A stretch of 64,000 bases of DNA, from NCBI GenBank assembly GCA_965215045.1, contig OZ244031.1:682001-746000 (forward strand), given 5' to 3'. Position 1 is the first letter of the stretch, and each line of letters opens with the position of its first letter. Made by a program: the position numbers and the translations under genes. Positions 53,171-61,425 of the stretch are shown one piece after another. Origin of the DNA: G965215045 sp965215045. Lineage in GTDB: Bacteria; Pseudomonadota; Gammaproteobacteria; JABABF01. The notes beneath the pieces were generated by a model. The model did no database searches and was not told the DNA's origin. It saw only the letters and a program-made list of their open reading frames with translations.

Positions 53171-54348
53171 TTTTTCACAATCATCGAGGAGCCGTGCCCG
53201 AACAAGCCCTGGTTGGCAGTGATGCCGCAACGGGCATTTTCCACCTGGCGGGCACCGGCCACACCGCGCAACTGCCGCACCACCTCGCACAACTGCGCCA
53301 GTGCCTGTGCCGGCACCGCCTCGCCGAAGCAGGCCAGCCCGCCGCTGGGATTCACCGGCAGGGCACCGCCGATGGCGGTAGTGCCGTCACGCAACAAGCG
53401 CGTCGCCTCCCCGGCAGGGCACAGCCCCAAGTCTTCGTACCAGTCTAATTCCATCGCCGTCGAGAGGTCGTAGACCTCGGCCAGGGACAGGTCCTCCGGC
53501 CCCATGCCCGCCATCTCGTAGGCCCGGCGCACAATGCTGGCGCGAAAATCGCGCGCCTGGGCGGCGACCGATGAATCCGTGGCCAGCTCCGGCATCTCCA
53601 CGCTGGCACCGGGGAATTCCGGGGTGGCGGTGGAGACCGCGGCCAGCTGCACATGCTTGCCGCCCCGGCGGCGGGCGAATTCCAGGCTGCTCAAGACCAC
53701 GGCCGCACCGCCGTCACTGGTGGCGCAGATATCCAGGAGGCGCAGCGGCGAGGCCACCTCCGGCGAGGCCATGACCTCTTCCAGGCTCACGGCCTTGCGG
53801 TAACGGGCGTCGGGATTGTGCTGACCGTGGGCGGCGTTTTTCACCTTGACCTGCGCCAGGTCTTCCAGGGTGGCATCGGTATGTTCCAGGCGCCGGCGCG
53901 CATAGAGGCCAAAATACACCGGGTTGGTGATGCCGAGACGAAAACGCAGCCAGTCCGGGTCGGCGGGCCGCTCACCGCCCTGCGGTGCCAGGAAACCCTT
54001 GGGCGTGGTGTCGGCACCGACCACCAGGGCCAATTCACACTGCCCGGACAGGATCTGTGCACAGGCCGTCTGCACCGCCTGTGAGCCGGAAGCGCAGGCG
54101 GCATAACAGCTGGCCACCTGGGCACCCTGCCAGCCCAGGGCCTGGGCAAAAGTGGCACCGGCGACATAGCCGGGATAACCGTTGCGCACGGTGCCGCCGC
54201 CGCAGACAAACTGCACCTGGCGCCAGGAGATATCCGCATCGCTGAGTGCCTGGCGCGCGGCATGCACTCCATACTCCACAAAATTGCGCCCCCACTTGCC
54301 CCAGGGATGCATGCCGATACCCAGCACCGCTACTTCCGCCCGCTCCAT
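53167..54348 (-). CDS. Thiolase family / lipid-transfer protein-like acyltransferase or aldolase
   Basis: A 393-aa thiolase-fold protein of the SCP2-thiolase/Ltp2 group. The nucleophilic Cys region is SCYAACASGSQAV and the second motif is NAAHGQHNP. Near the C-terminus it has VNPSGGLACFGEAVPAQ, where classical thiolases have GHP, so Glu replaces His; this is seen in lipid-transfer/aldolase members and makes a plain acetyl-CoA acetyltransferase role doubtful. The DUF35 gene three bases upstream is the usual partner of this class. The substrate is unknown. Confidence 0.85.
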   Translation of the reverse strand: MERAEVAVLGIGMHPWGKWGRNFVEYGVHAARQALSDADISWRQVQFVCGGGTVRNGYPGYVAGATFAQALGWQGAQVASCYAACASGSQAVQTACAQILSGQCELALVVGADTTPKGFLAPQGGERPADPDWLRFRLGITNPVYFGLYARRRLEHTDATLEDLAQVKVKNAAHGQHNPDARYRKAVSLEEVMASPEVASPLRLLDICATSDGGAAVVLSSLEFARRRGGKHVQLAAVSTATPEFPGASVEMPELATDSSVAAQARDFRASIVRRAYEMAGMGPEDLSLAEVYDLSTAMELDWYEDLGLCPAGEATRLLRDGTTAIGGALPVNPSGGLACFGEAVPAQALAQLCEVVRQLRGVAGARQVENARCGITANQGLFGHGSSMIVKK

Positions 54349-54351
54349 CTC

Positions 54352-54798
54352 TCAACCCTCCCCGGGACGCCATTTCCAGGCCAGCGGCTCCCCGGACACA
54401 TCCTGCAGGGGTTCCACCACCAGGCGCATGGGCATACCGAGTTCCAGCTCCTGTTCGGAAAAGCCCCGGGCCAGGTGTCCCAGTACGATCATCTTTTCGC
54501 TTTGCAATTCCACCGCCGCGACAATGTACGGTTCAAACTCCGCGGGATTTTCCGGGGTGACAAAGGGCGGCGGCGGCGGGTAGTGCTGCTTGCTGAAAGA
54601 CCACAGGGGGCCCTGGCTGCTCAGTTCCAGGCTCTGCAGGTCCTCGCTGTCACAATCGGGATTGCGGCAATACAGGAGATTGGGAGGGAAATAAAAAACC
54701 CCGCACGCAGCACAGCGACTGCCGATCAGGACGGGACTCGCACCCTCACGGCTGAACCACTGTGCGATCCCCCCCGGTTCCGTTGTCTTGGAGGGCAC
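54352..54798 (-). CDS. Zn-ribbon/OB-fold protein (DUF35, ChsH2-like)
   Basis: A 148-aa partner protein. Four Cys residues in SRCAACG and YCRNPDCDSEDL form the rubredoxin-like zinc ribbon, followed by an OB fold thought to bind acyl-CoA. Such proteins pair with thiolase-like enzymes or hydratases acting on CoA thioesters of sterol side chains and similar lipids. The GTG at 54798 is the likely start, five bases after the htpX stop; the ribosome-binding site is poor, suggesting translational coupling. Confidence 0.85.
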   Translation of the reverse strand: MPSKTTEPGGIAQWFSREGASPVLIGSRCAACGVFYFPPNLLYCRNPDCDSEDLQSLELSSQGPLWSFSKQHYPPPPPFVTPENPAEFEPYIVAAVELQSEKMIVLGHLARGFSEQELELGMPMRLVVEPLQDVSGEPLAWKWRPGEG

Positions 54799-54802
54799 GA
54801 CA

Positions 54803-55687
54803 TCAACGCATATTCCGCAAGGCGGCGATACGCTTCTCCAAGGGGGGGTGAGTACTGCCCAGACGCGCGACCCAGCCGGGCGAGCGGCGCCGGGGATTAA
54901 TGCCAAAGGCCACCATTTCATCGGGCAATTCCTCCGCCTGGCGGCCCGGGTCGCCCCGCAGACGCTCCAGTGCTCCGATCATCGCCGGTGCCCCTGCCAG
55001 CTGTGCGCCGACGGCATCGGCGCGAAATTCCCTCCGCCGGGAAAACCAGGCGACGATAAAGGAAGCGAGAATAGCCAGGAAAATCTGGGCGATGATGGTC
55101 GTCATCCAGTATCCCATGCCCAGACCGTGCTGATTGCGAAACACCAGGCGATCGACGGCCCAACCGATGATGCGGGCGAAAAACAGGACAAAGGTGTTGA
55201 CCACTCCCTGGATTAACGTCAGGGTCACCATGTCGCCGTTGGCCACATGACCGATCTCATGCGCCATCACCGCCCGCACCTCCTCCCGCGGGAATTGCTG
55301 CAACATGCTGCTGCTGACCGCTACCAGTGCCCGGTTGCGATTGGCTCCGGTGGCAAAGGCGTTGGGCGCCCCGGGAAAGATGCCGACCTCGGGCATGCCG
55401 AGGCCCTTTTGCTGCGCCAGTTCCCGCACCGTCTCCACCAGCCAGCACTCCGTATCATTGCGGGGTGTCTCGATGATCTGCGTGCGGGTTCCCATCTTTG
55501 CCGACCACTTGGACAACCAGAGGGAGACAAAGGCACCGGCAAAGCCGAACACCGCACAAAATATGAGCAGCTGGCGCAGGTCCAAGCCGGTGGGTTGCAG
55601 GTATTGTCCGACGCCCAGCAGGGACATCACAAGCCCCGCCACCAGCAGGATGGCAAAGTTGGTTGCAAGGAATAGGATGATGCGCAT
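54803..55687 (-). CDS. htpX: Membrane zinc protease HtpX
   Basis: Inner-membrane M48 metalloprotease for quality control of membrane proteins. The 294-aa protein has two N-terminal helices, the zinc site HEIGH at 143-147, two further helices near 155-200, and a third ligand Glu region in REFRADAVGAQLAG. It is the first gene of the htpX-DUF35-thiolase-adaptor-pump run. Confidence 0.95.
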   Translation of the reverse strand: MRIILFLATNFAILLVAGLVMSLLGVGQYLQPTGLDLRQLLIFCAVFGFAGAFVSLWLSKWSAKMGTRTQIIETPRNDTECWLVETVRELAQQKGLGMPEVGIFPGAPNAFATGANRNRALVAVSSSMLQQFPREEVRAVMAHEIGHVANGDMVTLTLIQGVVNTFVLFFARIIGWAVDRLVFRNQHGLGMGYWMTTIIAQIFLAILASFIVAWFSRRREFRADAVGAQLAGAPAMIGALERLRGDPGRQAEELPDEMVAFGINPRRRSPGWVARLGSTHPPLEKRIAALRNMR

Positions 55688-55980
55688 GGATCAGGCCTCT
55701 ACGGCAGTCTGTATTGCGTCACGCTTGGTATTTTATGCGGAGCAGGCGTTTTTTTCCATACCGGCCATAGCGGGATGGAAACCACGGGTTTCAATATGGG
55801 GATGCATGACGGAAAAATCAATCGGGCAGGCCGGGCGGCAGACACCGGCCTTGCGCACCACTTGTGAATGCCACCTGCAGGCCGGGCGGCCGTGCACATC
55901 TTGTGACCACCCGGGTGGGCGGCGTAAATGTCGGGTTCAGTCCGGGCGGCCATGGAAGCCGTATAATTCCCGGCGCCCGC
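55688..55980. other. Divergent spacer with imperfect repeats and tRNA promoter
   Basis: No gene is seen between htpX and tRNA-Thr. CAGGCCGGGCGGC occurs at 55827 and 55878 (51 bases apart), with a related GTCCGGGCGGCC near 55940, and CTTGTGA occurs twice. A TATAAT at 55962-55967 is the probable tRNA-Thr -10. Confidence 0.5.
55962..55967 (+). promoter_or_regulatory. Probable -10 of the tRNA-Thr promoter
   Basis: A perfect TATAAT ends 13 bases before the mature tRNA. No good -35 stands at 16-18 bases upstream. Confidence 0.5.
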
Positions 55981-56056
55981 GCCGGAATAGCTCAGCTGGT
56001 AGAGCAGTTCATTCGTAATGAAAAGGTCGGGGGTTCAAATCCCTCTTCCGGCACCA
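55981..56056 (+). tRNA. tRNA-Thr (CGT)
   Basis: A 76-base cloverleaf with acceptor GCCGGAA/TTCCGGC, D-loop AGCTCAGCTGGTAGAGC, anticodon loop TTCGTAA (anticodon CGT, decoding ACG), T-arm GGGGGTTCAAATCCC and encoded CCA. Its last 22 bases overlap the 3' end of btuB on the other strand. Confidence 0.96.
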
Positions 56057-58029
56057 GCCCCGCTGCCAGTCCCAGTGCCTTGCCGGCTCCAGGTGAATGA
56101 CACGAACACGCCAAAGCCCTCGGTGTTGTACCCGTCGACCAGGGTGTAGTTGCGGTCAAACCAGTTGCTGAGCCTGAGTTGCAAGCGCCACTCGGGGTTG
56201 AGTTGCACTCCGCCGTAGGCGGACACGGTCGCATACCCGGACAATCTCTGCCCCCCGGTGTCATAGCGTTCGCCGCGTCCCAGCAGCTCGGCACCCAACC
56301 AGCGCTTCCCGACTCCATAGTCCAGCTTGAGCTTGAATTCGCGCCGGGCGCGGCGGGCAAAGGCCGCCTGGCGCGCGTCTTCCGGGTCCAGGAAGCTGAA
56401 GGAGGCGGTGGCCGCCCAGTGCTTCCAGTGCCGGCCGTATTCGAATTCCACGCCCCGCAGCTCGGCATCGCCGGCATTTTGCGGCACGAAGCCGGCGTCC
56501 AGGACAATGGCATCGTCCACCTCACTGGCGAAAAAATACACGGCCCAGTGCCGCGCAAGCCCCGGGGCCTTGAGACTCAATTCGTAGTGCAGCGATTCCT
56601 CCGGTTCCAGGTCCGGGTTGCCGAAGCCGCCCGGGAAATAGAGATCATTAAAAGTGGGGGCCCGGAACGCCTTGCCGACAGAGGCCGCAAACAGCAGCCC
56701 TTCGGCAAAGTGCAGGCCCCAGTCGATGCTGCCGGCATCCTGGTGCCCATACTGTTCATTGTCGACCAGGCGTCCGGCCAGCACCAGGCTGTGTGCTCCC
56801 GCCCGCAGCAGGTACTCGGCAAAAATGCCGGTATTTTCCCGGTCCCGCACCCGCCGGCCGTTGTGCTGGTAGGCGGCACCGTGCAGGCGGTCCCGGTAAT
56901 AATCGATGCCGAACACCAGTTCCCGGCTCTCGCCCAGGTTCATTTCATTCTGCCAGGAAACGGAGTCGCGCAAGGTATCAAAATTCGTGCTCGAGTCATC
57001 GATGAGCAATCGCCCCCCGGCATCCAGCACCGGCGTCGGCAAAAAGTCCGGGGGCGGATACCGGGTGCGGATGCTGCGCCCGGGGTTCTCGTTGTCATTG
57101 CGGGTGCGATGCAGGCGCAGCCTGGCAGTCCAGCGTTCGGCGACCGGGAATTCGATCTCGGCACCGCCCACGCTGAGCAGGTTTTCATTGCGGCGGTCGG
57201 GGAAACAACCGTCTGTGCCCAGGCGCGCGGCATCGGAACCCGGCGTGCACGCCAGGAAAACAGAGTCATACTCGGCCTCATTGCGCATCTCCAGGTAATC
57301 CAGGCGCCACCTGGTGCCATTGTCCCATTCCCCGCCCGCGGCAAGTTTCAGCGAGTGCTCGCGGAAAGCGTCCGGGTCGTCGTTGACCGGGTCCGGGGCC
57401 GCATTCCGGTACTGGTCGATACCCTGCGTGCCGGCCTGGGCGAGACCCAGGGACCACCAATGGGAGCCCAGCTGCCGGGAAATGCGCGCCGCGCTCTCGA
57501 TACGCGAGCGGTTGCCAACGCCCACTTGCAGGCTCTGCAGATTTTCTCCCGCAGCGCGCGTGAAAATCTGCACCACCCCGCCGATGGCGTCGGAACCGTA
57601 GAGAGCGGAGTGCGCACCCCGCACCACCTCGATGCGCTCTACCTGCTGCAGTGCCAGTGATTCCCAGGGCGCCGAGCCCGCAGAAGCACTGGCGATGCGC
57701 ACCCCGTCAAGCAACACCAAGGCCTGCGTAGAGCCGCTGCCGCGCAAGAACAGGCTGGTCTGGCCGCCGGCACCGCCGGTGCGTCCGAATTGCAGGCCCG
57801 GCAGGCCCTGCAACAATTCCGTGAGGTCCCGGGCATGCGCGCGCTGGATGGCATCGCGATCCAGGGAGGAAAAAGGACGCAGAACCTCAGACAGCGGTTG
57901 CGGGATGCGGGCGGTGCTGACAATCGTCTGTTCCGGTTCGGGCACGGCATCGCGGGCGGAGACTGTCAAAAACGGCCCCGCCAGTCCCAGGCCCAACACC
58001 AGTGTATAAAGAGATTTCTGCCGCTGCAT
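56035..58029 (-). CDS. btuB: TonB-dependent vitamin B12 receptor
   Basis: Outer-membrane cobalamin transporter. From the ATG at 58029 it has 664 aa: a signal peptide, a TonB-box-like EQTIVSTARI, the plug domain (LLQGLPGLQFGRTGGAGGQTSLFLRGS, VRGAHSALYGSDAIGGVVQI) and the beta-barrel. The last barrel strand ends GVFVSFTW, where such proteins usually stop; here 17 Gly/Ser-rich residues follow because the frame runs into the tRNA-Thr gene. A cobalamin riboswitch upstream supports the substrate. Confidence 0.92.
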   Translation of the reverse strand: MQRQKSLYTLVLGLGLAGPFLTVSARDAVPEPEQTIVSTARIPQPLSEVLRPFSSLDRDAIQRAHARDLTELLQGLPGLQFGRTGGAGGQTSLFLRGSGSTQALVLLDGVRIASASAGSAPWESLALQQVERIEVVRGAHSALYGSDAIGGVVQIFTRAAGENLQSLQVGVGNRSRIESAARISRQLGSHWWSLGLAQAGTQGIDQYRNAAPDPVNDDPDAFREHSLKLAAGGEWDNGTRWRLDYLEMRNEAEYDSVFLACTPGSDAARLGTDGCFPDRRNENLLSVGGAEIEFPVAERWTARLRLHRTRNDNENPGRSIRTRYPPPDFLPTPVLDAGGRLLIDDSSTNFDTLRDSVSWQNEMNLGESRELVFGIDYYRDRLHGAAYQHNGRRVRDRENTGIFAEYLLRAGAHSLVLAGRLVDNEQYGHQDAGSIDWGLHFAEGLLFAASVGKAFRAPTFNDLYFPGGFGNPDLEPEESLHYELSLKAPGLARHWAVYFFASEVDDAIVLDAGFVPQNAGDAELRGVEFEYGRHWKHWAATASFSFLDPEDARQAAFARRARREFKLKLDYGVGKRWLGAELLGRGERYDTGGQRLSGYATVSAYGGVQLNPEWRLQLRLSNWFDRNYTLVDGYNTEGFGVFVSFTWSRQGTGTGSGAGAGRGI

Positions 58030-58214
58030 GCCCTGGCCTCGCCACGCAAAAATTGAGCAGCGGCGCAGTGTCACCGGAGGCAGCGCAAGAACGCACGCCG
58101 CACCACTGCTCATCCGGGGAGACGAGGAGCCGATGACGGGAGTACGGAAGCTGGAAGAAATCCGGCGCAGCCCGCCGCTGCACTTTGCTCACACGCCTGT
58201 TTCAGACCTGTGAT

Positions 58215-58385
58215 GCATGCGTTCGGGGCTGGTGTCGGGCTGACGGCCAACTGCGCGGCCGATCACCGTTGCGGGGGCAGCACCGGATTGTGCATCGGGG
58301 GCAGGCACCGGTTTCCCATTCAAGCCGCCGGCCACCTCATTTTTCAACCCGGGTTGGAGCGCAGGTGCTTGGCCGGCGAACACCG
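58215..58385 (-). promoter_or_regulatory. Cobalamin riboswitch upstream of btuB
   Basis: On the minus strand the conserved elements occur in order: TTGAATGGGAA (58314-58325), CCGGTGC, then AATCCGGTGCTGCCCCCGCA with ACGGTGATCGG (58258-58290), and the B12 box AGCCCGACACCAGCC (58227-58241). Order and spacing match the adenosylcobalamin aptamer. It lies 190 bases before the btuB ATG, so cobalamin should switch btuB off. Outer limits are approximate. Confidence 0.88.
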
Positions 58386-58401
58386 CAAACGCGCGGGTGC
58401 C

Positions 58402-58430
58402 ATTGTAGAAGTGCCGACCCCCTAAAGCAA
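58402..58430 (-). promoter_or_regulatory. Probable btuB promoter
   Basis: On the minus strand TTGCTT (58425-58430) and TACAAT (58402-58407) are 17 bases apart, placing the start just before the riboswitch. The -35 lies in the end of the arsC-like gene. Confidence 0.5.
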
Positions 58431-58772
58431 CTGCAGGACGTTCTCCGGCGGCCGTCCGAGCACGGCGCGCGCACCCCGCACCACGATCGGGCGCTGGATC
58501 AGCCGCGGCTCCCCGACCATGGCGGCGATGATTTCCGCCTCGCTCGTCTGCGGACGATGCAGCCCCCTCTTCTTGCAGGCCTCTTCGTTGCTGCGCAGCA
58601 ATTCCCGCGCCGTGATACCGAGCTTCTGCAACAATTCCCGCAGGGTCTTCCGGTCGATGGGCTGTTCCATGTAGAGAACCACCTCCGGTTCTACGCCGCG
58701 GCTCTTTAACAGTTCCAGGGTCTGCCGGGACTTCGAGCAACGGGTGTTGTGATAGATTTTTATTTTTTCCAT
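58422..58772 (-). CDS. ArsC-family arsenate reductase-like protein
   Basis: A 116-aa thioredoxin-fold protein of the ArsC/Spx/YffB superfamily. Cys12 in YHNTRCSKSRQTLELL is the catalytic position, and the RPIVVRGARAVLGRPPE segment holds the Arg residues that bind the oxyanion in ArsC. Function as a glutaredoxin-dependent arsenate reductase is plausible but untested; no other ars gene is near. Confidence 0.85.
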   Translation of the reverse strand: MEKIKIYHNTRCSKSRQTLELLKSRGVEPEVVLYMEQPIDRKTLRELLQKLGITARELLRSNEEACKKRGLHRPQTSEAEIIAAMVGEPRLIQRPIVVRGARAVLGRPPENVLQLL

Positions 58773-58807
58773 GTTCCCCTCCCGGGTGGCCGACGAAATT
58801 GCCGGAA

Positions 58808-59314
58808 ATGCGCTGCGCGATTATACGATTCCTGGCGGGGACGCTCTGCCTGCTGCTGCTGGCGACACCGGTCGCATGTGACCGGGCGGGGCGCGCGACT
58901 TTCGGGGCCGCAGACGGCGAGACGATCTCCCTGCGGGATTACCGCGGCAAATGGTTGTTGATCAATTACTGGGCGCAATGGTGCGCACCCTGTCGCGAAG
59001 AAATCCCGGAACTCAATCGTCTGGCCGCAGCGTATGGTGCACAGGTGGCAGTGCTGGGCGTCAATGTCGATGCAAAGCAGGGCGCGGTATTGCAGGCCGA
59101 GATACAGGAGCTGGACATTCGTTTCCCGGTGCTGCTCCAAGACCCGGGCCCCACACTGGGATGGCCGCCGGTGCAGGTGGTTCCGACCACCCGCATCCTG
59201 GACCCCCGGGGGCAGCCGCACCGCTCGCTGCCGGGCCCGCAAACGCTGCCCGCCCTGCTCCGGGTCCTGGGCATTGACAGCACGGCCCGGCCCGATTCTC
59301 CACCGGGCCCGTGA
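58808..59314 (+). CDS. TlpA/ResA-like thioredoxin
   Basis: A 168-aa exported thiol-disulfide protein. The N-terminal hydrophobic stretch (to about residue 24) ends in ATPVAC, a weak lipobox. The active site WCAPC is at residues 58-62, and VPTTRILDPRGQP carries the cis-Pro. It probably acts in the periplasm on cytochrome or cysteine maturation. The ATG at 58808 is preferred to a TTG three codons earlier. Confidence 0.87.
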   Translation: MRCAIIRFLAGTLCLLLLATPVACDRAGRATFGAADGETISLRDYRGKWLLINYWAQWCAPCREEIPELNRLAAAYGAQVAVLGVNVDAKQGAVLQAEIQELDIRFPVLLQDPGPTLGWPPVQVVPTTRILDPRGQPHRSLPGPQTLPALLRVLGIDSTARPDSPPGP

Positions 59315-59332
59315 ACAAGCCCGCCGTCTATG

Positions 59333-59386
59333 CCCATATCGCCCATACCGCCCATACCGCCCATACCGCCCATGCCGCCCATACCG
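59333..59386. repeat. 9-bp microsatellite, six units
   Basis: Six tandem copies of CCCATACCG, with two single-base variants (CCCATATCG, CCCATGCCG), lie in the spacer between the thioredoxin-like gene and the GST gene. On the other strand it would read Gly-Met-Gly repeats, but no gene is supported. Confidence 0.9.
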
Positions 59387-59454
59387 CTCCAGGCCCCGGG
59401 CATCCGGGGGCTGGGGCGCAAGCCCCTGAACGGGGCTGCCGTCCGGCGGTGCTG

Positions 59455-59463
59455 TGCGATAAT
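59455..59463 (+). promoter_or_regulatory. Possible extended -10 promoter of the GST gene
   Basis: TGCGATAAT has the TGn extension and a five-of-six -10 match, about 60 bases before the GST start. No clear -35 is seen. Confidence 0.45.
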
Positions 59464-59523
59464 CTTAAACACACACCCCTGACACACCCACACCCCGGCC
59501 ACCGGTTGTGAAGGAGACAGAAC

Positions 59524-60228
59524 ATGCTCATCCTGCACCAGTTTGAAATCTCCCCTTTTTGCGACAAGATCCGCCGCATCATGCACTGGAAAGGACTGGA
59601 GTACCAGGTCCGGGAGTACCCGCTGATGTCGCGCAAACAAATCCAGGCGATCTACCCGGCCGGCAAGTTGCCCTGCCTGGAACACGACGGAAAATTCATC
59701 GGCGACTCCACCGATATCGCTCACTACCTGGAGCAGAACTTTCCGCAAAAGCCGCTGGTGCCGGAACAACCGGAACAGGCGGCACTGGTGCACATCATGG
59801 AAGACTGGGCGGACGAGAGTCTTTATTTCTACGAGATGTACCTGCGTTTCTCACTGCCCGAGAATGCCGGCCGCAACCTGCCGCGCATGTTGGAGAATGA
59901 CAAGCCTTTTACGCGCATGATGCTCAAACGTCTGATTCCCCGCGGTCTGCGCAAACTGCTGGCAGACCAGGGCATCGGGCGCAAGAAAAAAGAGCAGGTG
60001 CTGCAGGAGGTCGACCGGCACCTGGACGCTGTGGACAAGCGCTTGCAGGGCAGCGACTGGCTGGTCGGTGAGCAGCTGAGCCTGGCGGATATCAGCGTCT
60101 ATTCCATGGTCAGTTGCATCCGCGACAGCCAGCAGGGCACAGAGGCCGTGCAGCGGCGCCCCGGTCTGCTCGCCTGGCTGCAGCGTATCGAGGATGCAAC
60201 CGGCGGCAAGGTGCCCGGCAGCTGGTAA
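59524..60228 (+). CDS. Glutathione S-transferase family protein
   Basis: A 234-aa cytoplasmic protein with a thioredoxin-like N-terminal domain (LHQFEISPFCDKIRRIMHWKGLEY, then GKLPCLEHDGKFIGDSTDIAHYLE, the glutathione-binding loop) and an all-helical C-terminal domain with SLADISVYSMVSCI. Cys in SPFCDK suggests a glutaredoxin-like activity. A GAAGGAG site lies eight bases before the ATG. Substrate unknown. Confidence 0.88.
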   Translation: MLILHQFEISPFCDKIRRIMHWKGLEYQVREYPLMSRKQIQAIYPAGKLPCLEHDGKFIGDSTDIAHYLEQNFPQKPLVPEQPEQAALVHIMEDWADESLYFYEMYLRFSLPENAGRNLPRMLENDKPFTRMMLKRLIPRGLRKLLADQGIGRKKKEQVLQEVDRHLDAVDKRLQGSDWLVGEQLSLADISVYSMVSCIRDSQQGTEAVQRRPGLLAWLQRIEDATGGKVPGSW

Positions 60229-60237
60229 GACCGCGTA

Positions 60238-61425
60238 TCAGGCAGTGCGCTGTGCCAGCACAATGCGGTTGGAGTTGGTGCCGCGCCGATTGTTCGACAC
60301 TCCCCAGCAATTCGAAGTTTTGCTGAAACGCTGCTCGTTGACCAGCACCCCCGGCACCGTGAACGGCAGGCCGCCGATGGCGTCGATGACGTGGTGCTCC
60401 AGTTCGACCGCCCCCTTTTTGACCTCTCCCACTTCGAAGGCGACGTGTCCCCCGGGGCGCACAATCCGCCCGAACTCCACGAAGCAGCGGCGCACAAACG
60501 CGCTCCACTCCCGCACATCGCGGTACATGGAAAAAGGCGTCTCATCCAGGCTCACGCGGGCAAACCAGCAGCGCAACCAGTTGTCGCCGGCGTAATCCAC
60601 CACGTCCAGGAACGGCGGTGAACAGACGATCAGGCTGACCGAGGCATCGCCGAGCCCGGGCGTATCCCAGGCCGGGGCACTAAACAGGCGCGGGTGTCCG
60701 GCGGCGGCGGGGATACCGGAAGACAGCAGGCGCCGGCTCTTTTTCAGGATCAGGGCCGGCACGTCGCGCGGCGGCGGTCGCTGCCCCTGGCGGCGGTTGA
60801 TCTTTCTCTGCGAGACGGCGGAAACCGCCTGGTTGGGCGGCATGGTATAGACCGAGAAAAACCCCGGGGAGTGGCCGCTGAGACGGTTCAGTGCCACCAT
60901 GCGAATCCAGTCGTCGACGGCATCGAAACGCCGCGCTTCTTCGCGCTCGCCGAGCCAATGTCGCAGGGCCAGCAGCTGGCCCAGGGTGTCGGGGTGATAA
61001 AAAACCTCCAGGTCTTCCACGGGTTCGCCGGCGGTGGAGACCCGCTGCCGCCACGGGATCTGCCGAAGACGCTCGCAAATTTCCTGCAGTGCGGGCGGTG
61101 CCAGGCGCGGGCGCACCAGCATCACCCCCAGGGGATTGATATCATTGCCGGCGGGGATGCGCCCCATCAGGGCCGCCTGCAGGGGCGTGGTGCCCCGGCC
61201 CATGAACGGATCGTAGACCCGCTCGCCGGGACGGCTCAGCCGGTCGATGAAAAATTCCGGCAGCTGGGCCTTGAAACAGGCCCGGTAACTGATTTCATGC
61301 AGTCGCGAGGACTGGCGCTGTGCGGCGGTCCAGAATTCACCGTGCCAGCGCGGGCGGCCCCGGACATTGGCAAGGTGCCGGGCCTCGATGCCGGGAACCG
61401 GGGTCCCGACGCCCCGGGCACTCAT
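60238..61425 (-). CDS. Orphan site-specific DNA methyltransferase (N4/N6 type)
   Basis: A 395-aa amino-methyltransferase. Motif I (SAM binding) is DPFMGRGTT at 72-80 and motif IV is CSPPF near residue 280, the SPP[YFW] form seen in N4-cytosine enzymes; motif I comes before IV. The region between (about 110-270) may include target recognition. No restriction endonuclease or specificity gene adjoins it. Its ATG overlaps the stop of the deacylase gene by four bases, so the two are coupled. Confidence 0.85.
   Translation of the reverse strand: MSARGVGTPVPGIEARHLANVRGRPRWHGEFWTAAQRQSSRLHEISYRACFKAQLPEFFIDRLSRPGERVYDPFMGRGTTPLQAALMGRIPAGNDINPLGVMLVRPRLAPPALQEICERLRQIPWRQRVSTAGEPVEDLEVFYHPDTLGQLLALRHWLGEREEARRFDAVDDWIRMVALNRLSGHSPGFFSVYTMPPNQAVSAVSQRKINRRQGQRPPPRDVPALILKKSRRLLSSGIPAAAGHPRLFSAPAWDTPGLGDASVSLIVCSPPFLDVVDYAGDNWLRCWFARVSLDETPFSMYRDVREWSAFVRRCFVEFGRIVRPGGHVAFEVGEVKKGAVELEHHVIDAIGGLPFTVPGVLVNEQRFSKTSNCWGVSNNRRGTNSNRIVLAQRTA

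Noticed and set aside
58110..58150. B12-box-like sequence on the plus strand
   Set aside because: The other aptamer elements are lacking there, while a complete set lies on the minus strand at 58215-58385 directly upstream of btuB.
58422..58772. Arsenic resistance operon
   Set aside because: Only the ArsC-like gene is present; no arsR, arsB or acr3 nearby.
58966..59793. Minus-strand frame with Gly-Met-Gly repeats
   Set aside because: It is produced by the 9-bp microsatellite and is antisense to the thioredoxin-like and GST genes.
60238..61425. Restriction-modification or phage-defence island
   Set aside because: The methyltransferase is flanked by metabolic genes, with no nuclease, helicase or specificity subunit.
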